Of a stretch of DNA of 64,000 nucleotides, positions 62,104-64,000 are shown piece by piece. The stretch comes from Salvator merianae (Eukaryota > Chordata > Lepidosauria > Squamata > Teiidae). Numbering within the stretch: position 1 is the first letter of the stretch; each line of letters opens with the position of its first letter. The translations under genes and the position numbers were made by a program. The stretch covers positions 31,898,625 to 31,962,624 of the forward strand of contig QVOM02000029.1 in the NCBI GenBank assembly GCA_003586115.2, given 5' to 3'. The notes beneath the pieces are model-generated. The model was not told the origin of the DNA. It saw only the letters and a program-made list of their open reading frames with translations, and ran no database searches.

Positions 62104-62859
62104 TTTGCAATAGGTAAAGTGCAATCCAGATCAGGATGGGCCTGATCTGGATAACCAGTAGTCCTTGACATCAAGGATTACTGGCATACCAGTGTAGCCT
62201 AGTCTATGTCCATTTGTTTTCGGGTTGTTGCAGAATACAAAGCTCCAGTATGCATAGGTGCAAACCCATTGTGCCTATTGGTGCTTACCCTTCCCCTGTA
62301 GCCTCTGGAACACAAACAAGTGCTTTGCTCCACTTCCTGGGAGCCCAGTAAAGGCAGGCCAGCCTGCATAAAGAGTCAGTTTCCAAAGGGTGATATGGGG
62401 CTGGTTCAACACACCATTTTGTGACCTGTAAGATTTCAAATTCTGAATTGGTGTAGCTGGAAGCTACTGCCAGCATATGTGACCTTGCATCAGTCACATA
62501 AAATTACTTTTTCAGTATGGATCTCTGTTATCACAATTAGTAATAGGAAAACATGTATTTGGCTTTATAGCTAATGATGGTCTAGCATGCCATTCCTCTC
62601 TGTCCCATTGTTCTGCAGGGTTCACGCAAATGCTGTGTGCTTCTGTAGTCTGTATTCACATTTCTCAGCAATGATTTGCACAGGCTGCATGAGATATGTC
62701 CATCAGTTTCAAACAGTCTATGCAAACCCTTCACCTTGCTAAAGGTTTGGTTTGCTTATGTTTCTCCCCATTCCACAGTAACCAAGCAATATATAATGGC
62801 ATCCACAATCAGATATCATAAATACAAACCATCGGCTATATATTTTTACCAAGCAGTGG
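62104..62859. other. No recognised gene
   Basis: Nothing supported. Confidence 0.45.
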
Positions 62860-63040
62860 GAACTGACAGACTGGAGCAAGTTCAGAGGAGCACTACCAAA
62901 ACGGTGAGTGGTCTGCAAACCATGTCCTCCAAGGAACAGTTAAAGGATCAAGGAATGTTTAGCCTGCAGAAGAGAAGACTGAGAGGAGACATGATAGCTG
63001 TTTTCAAGTATCTGAAGGGCTGCCACAGTGCAGAGGGATT
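62860..63040 (+). mobile_element. CR1 LINE ORF2 fragment
   Basis: Reads [18 protein letters not shown], then [20 protein letters not shown] and [10 protein letters not shown], the CR1 ORF2 segment just before the C-terminus, in one open frame. Joined directly to BovB at about 63045. Confidence 0.8.
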
Positions 63041-63415
63041 GGCCACCAACCTGCAGCCAGACATCCTAGAGAGTGAAGTCAAGTGGGCTTTAGGAAGCAT
63101 TGCTAACAACAAGGCTGACAGGGTGATGGAATTCCAGCTGAACTATTTAAAATCCTAAAAGATGATTCTGTTAGAATGCTACTCTCAATATGCTAGCAAA
63201 TTTGGAAGAGATCAGTTTACATTCCAATCCCAAAGAAAGGCAATGCAAAGGAATGTTCAAACTACTGAACAATTGTGCTCATTTCACACACTAGCCCGGT
63301 AATGCTCAAGATCCTGCAAACTAGGCTTCAGCGATGTGTGAACTGAGAATTGCCGGAAATGATTTTCAAAGAGGCAGAGGAACTAGAGATCAAATTGCCA
63401 ATATTCACTGTTGCT
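63041..63415 (+). mobile_element. BovB (RTE) LINE, RT fragment
   Basis: [20 protein letters not shown], then QLNYLKS and PIPKKGNAKECSNY-like and MLKILQTRLQ-like pieces, as in BovB RT. Same segment as 21640-22700. Ends at about 63415. Confidence 0.8.
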
Positions 63416-63599
63416 ATTAGTATTATTTAAGAATGACTTCCAATGTTCTCCTTAATGACTATAAGTATAGCTACCATCATACCTCCTCTAGATCATTTAA
63501 CTTCTTTTAACTTTTCCAATATGTCAATTGTCAAATCTTAAGATCAACAAATCTTTTTTCTTTCTTACACATCAGTTCTTAAGAAATGATGTCAGTGTT

Positions 63600-64000
63600 G
63601 TTTCTTTAATCAGATATGTTCAGTCTGTCCATTTTTATCAGATCTGTCAGTTTCAGTAAGCAGTCTTCCATAATGGGTAACATTTGAGTTCTTTCATCCT
63701 TGCGCATATAGCAATCTCACAGCTGTAACCATGTATTGGATTCATTTCCCATTGCTCTTCCCCAGTGACAAGTCCATCAAACCTAACAGAGATTTTTTTT
63801 TTTGCTTTTTCACATGTCCACCACATATGATAAAAAGACTCTTCATGTTTACCACATTTCCAACAATTATTAGGTACAGCTTTATAAATTTTAGTTAGTT
63901 TTTCTGGTGTCATATACTGATACATCATCTTACAGAAATTTTCTTTAAGATTACAATGTAATGTAAATTTCATTCCCTCTGACCATATCTTTGACCATAT
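63600..64000 (-). mobile_element. L1 LINE ORF2 fragment, minus strand, runs off the window
   Basis: The minus frame at 63653-63973 reads LKENFCKMMYQYMTPEKLTK, then CWKCGKHEESFYHMWWTCEK, the L1 ORF2 C-terminal CCHC-like region. Open for 106 codons, so younger than the other L1 relics. Continues beyond 64000. Confidence 0.8.

Overview
The window looks like nuclear DNA of a squamate reptile (lizard or snake). It has intron-split genes with GT-AG junctions. Its interspersed repeats are BovB/RTE, L2, CR1 and L1 LINE pieces, a tRNA-derived SINE, and many small non-autonomous DNA transposons. That BovB plus L2/CR1 mix is typical of squamates. I cannot name the species.

Only one host gene is recognised, and it is complete: PABPC1, cytoplasmic poly(A)-binding protein 1, on the + strand at about 23780-37853. 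A CpG-rich promoter with a TATA box leads to a pyrimidine-rich (TOP-like) start and a 516-nt 5'UTR carrying an A-rich tract that matches the known PABP autoregulatory element. Fourteen coding exons join in frame to 636 codons: four RRMs, a Pro/Ala-rich linker and a C-terminal MLLE domain. A fifteenth exon is 3'UTR only and ends in a canonical AATAAA signal. Introns carry two hAT-like MITEs (intron 3), a Harbinger-like MITE (intron 1), a SINE (intron 11) and a hairpin MITE (intron 14).

1-23.2 kb: no host gene seen. It holds L2 fragments, the 5' half of an L1 (minus), CR1 3' ends, a reverse-transcriptase relic with a YADD box (8.85-9.78 kb), MITEs, and a BovB copy split by an L2 insertion (21.6-23.1 kb).

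37.9-64 kb: again no host gene seen. It holds BovB, L1, CR1 and L2 relics and several nested insertions whose order can be read: CR1 in BovB (53.4-53.9 kb), a hAT-like MITE with a perfect 8-bp target duplication in BovB (57.6 kb), a fold-back element in the same BovB (58.1-58.4 kb), and two hAT-like MITEs in one CR1 (59.8-60.2 kb). Five small elements share GG-starting termini and 3-bp target duplications, suggesting PIF/Harbinger-type mobilisation.

I found no evidence of an undescribed gene system. The most informative features are PABPC1's intact regulatory architecture and the nested transposon record.
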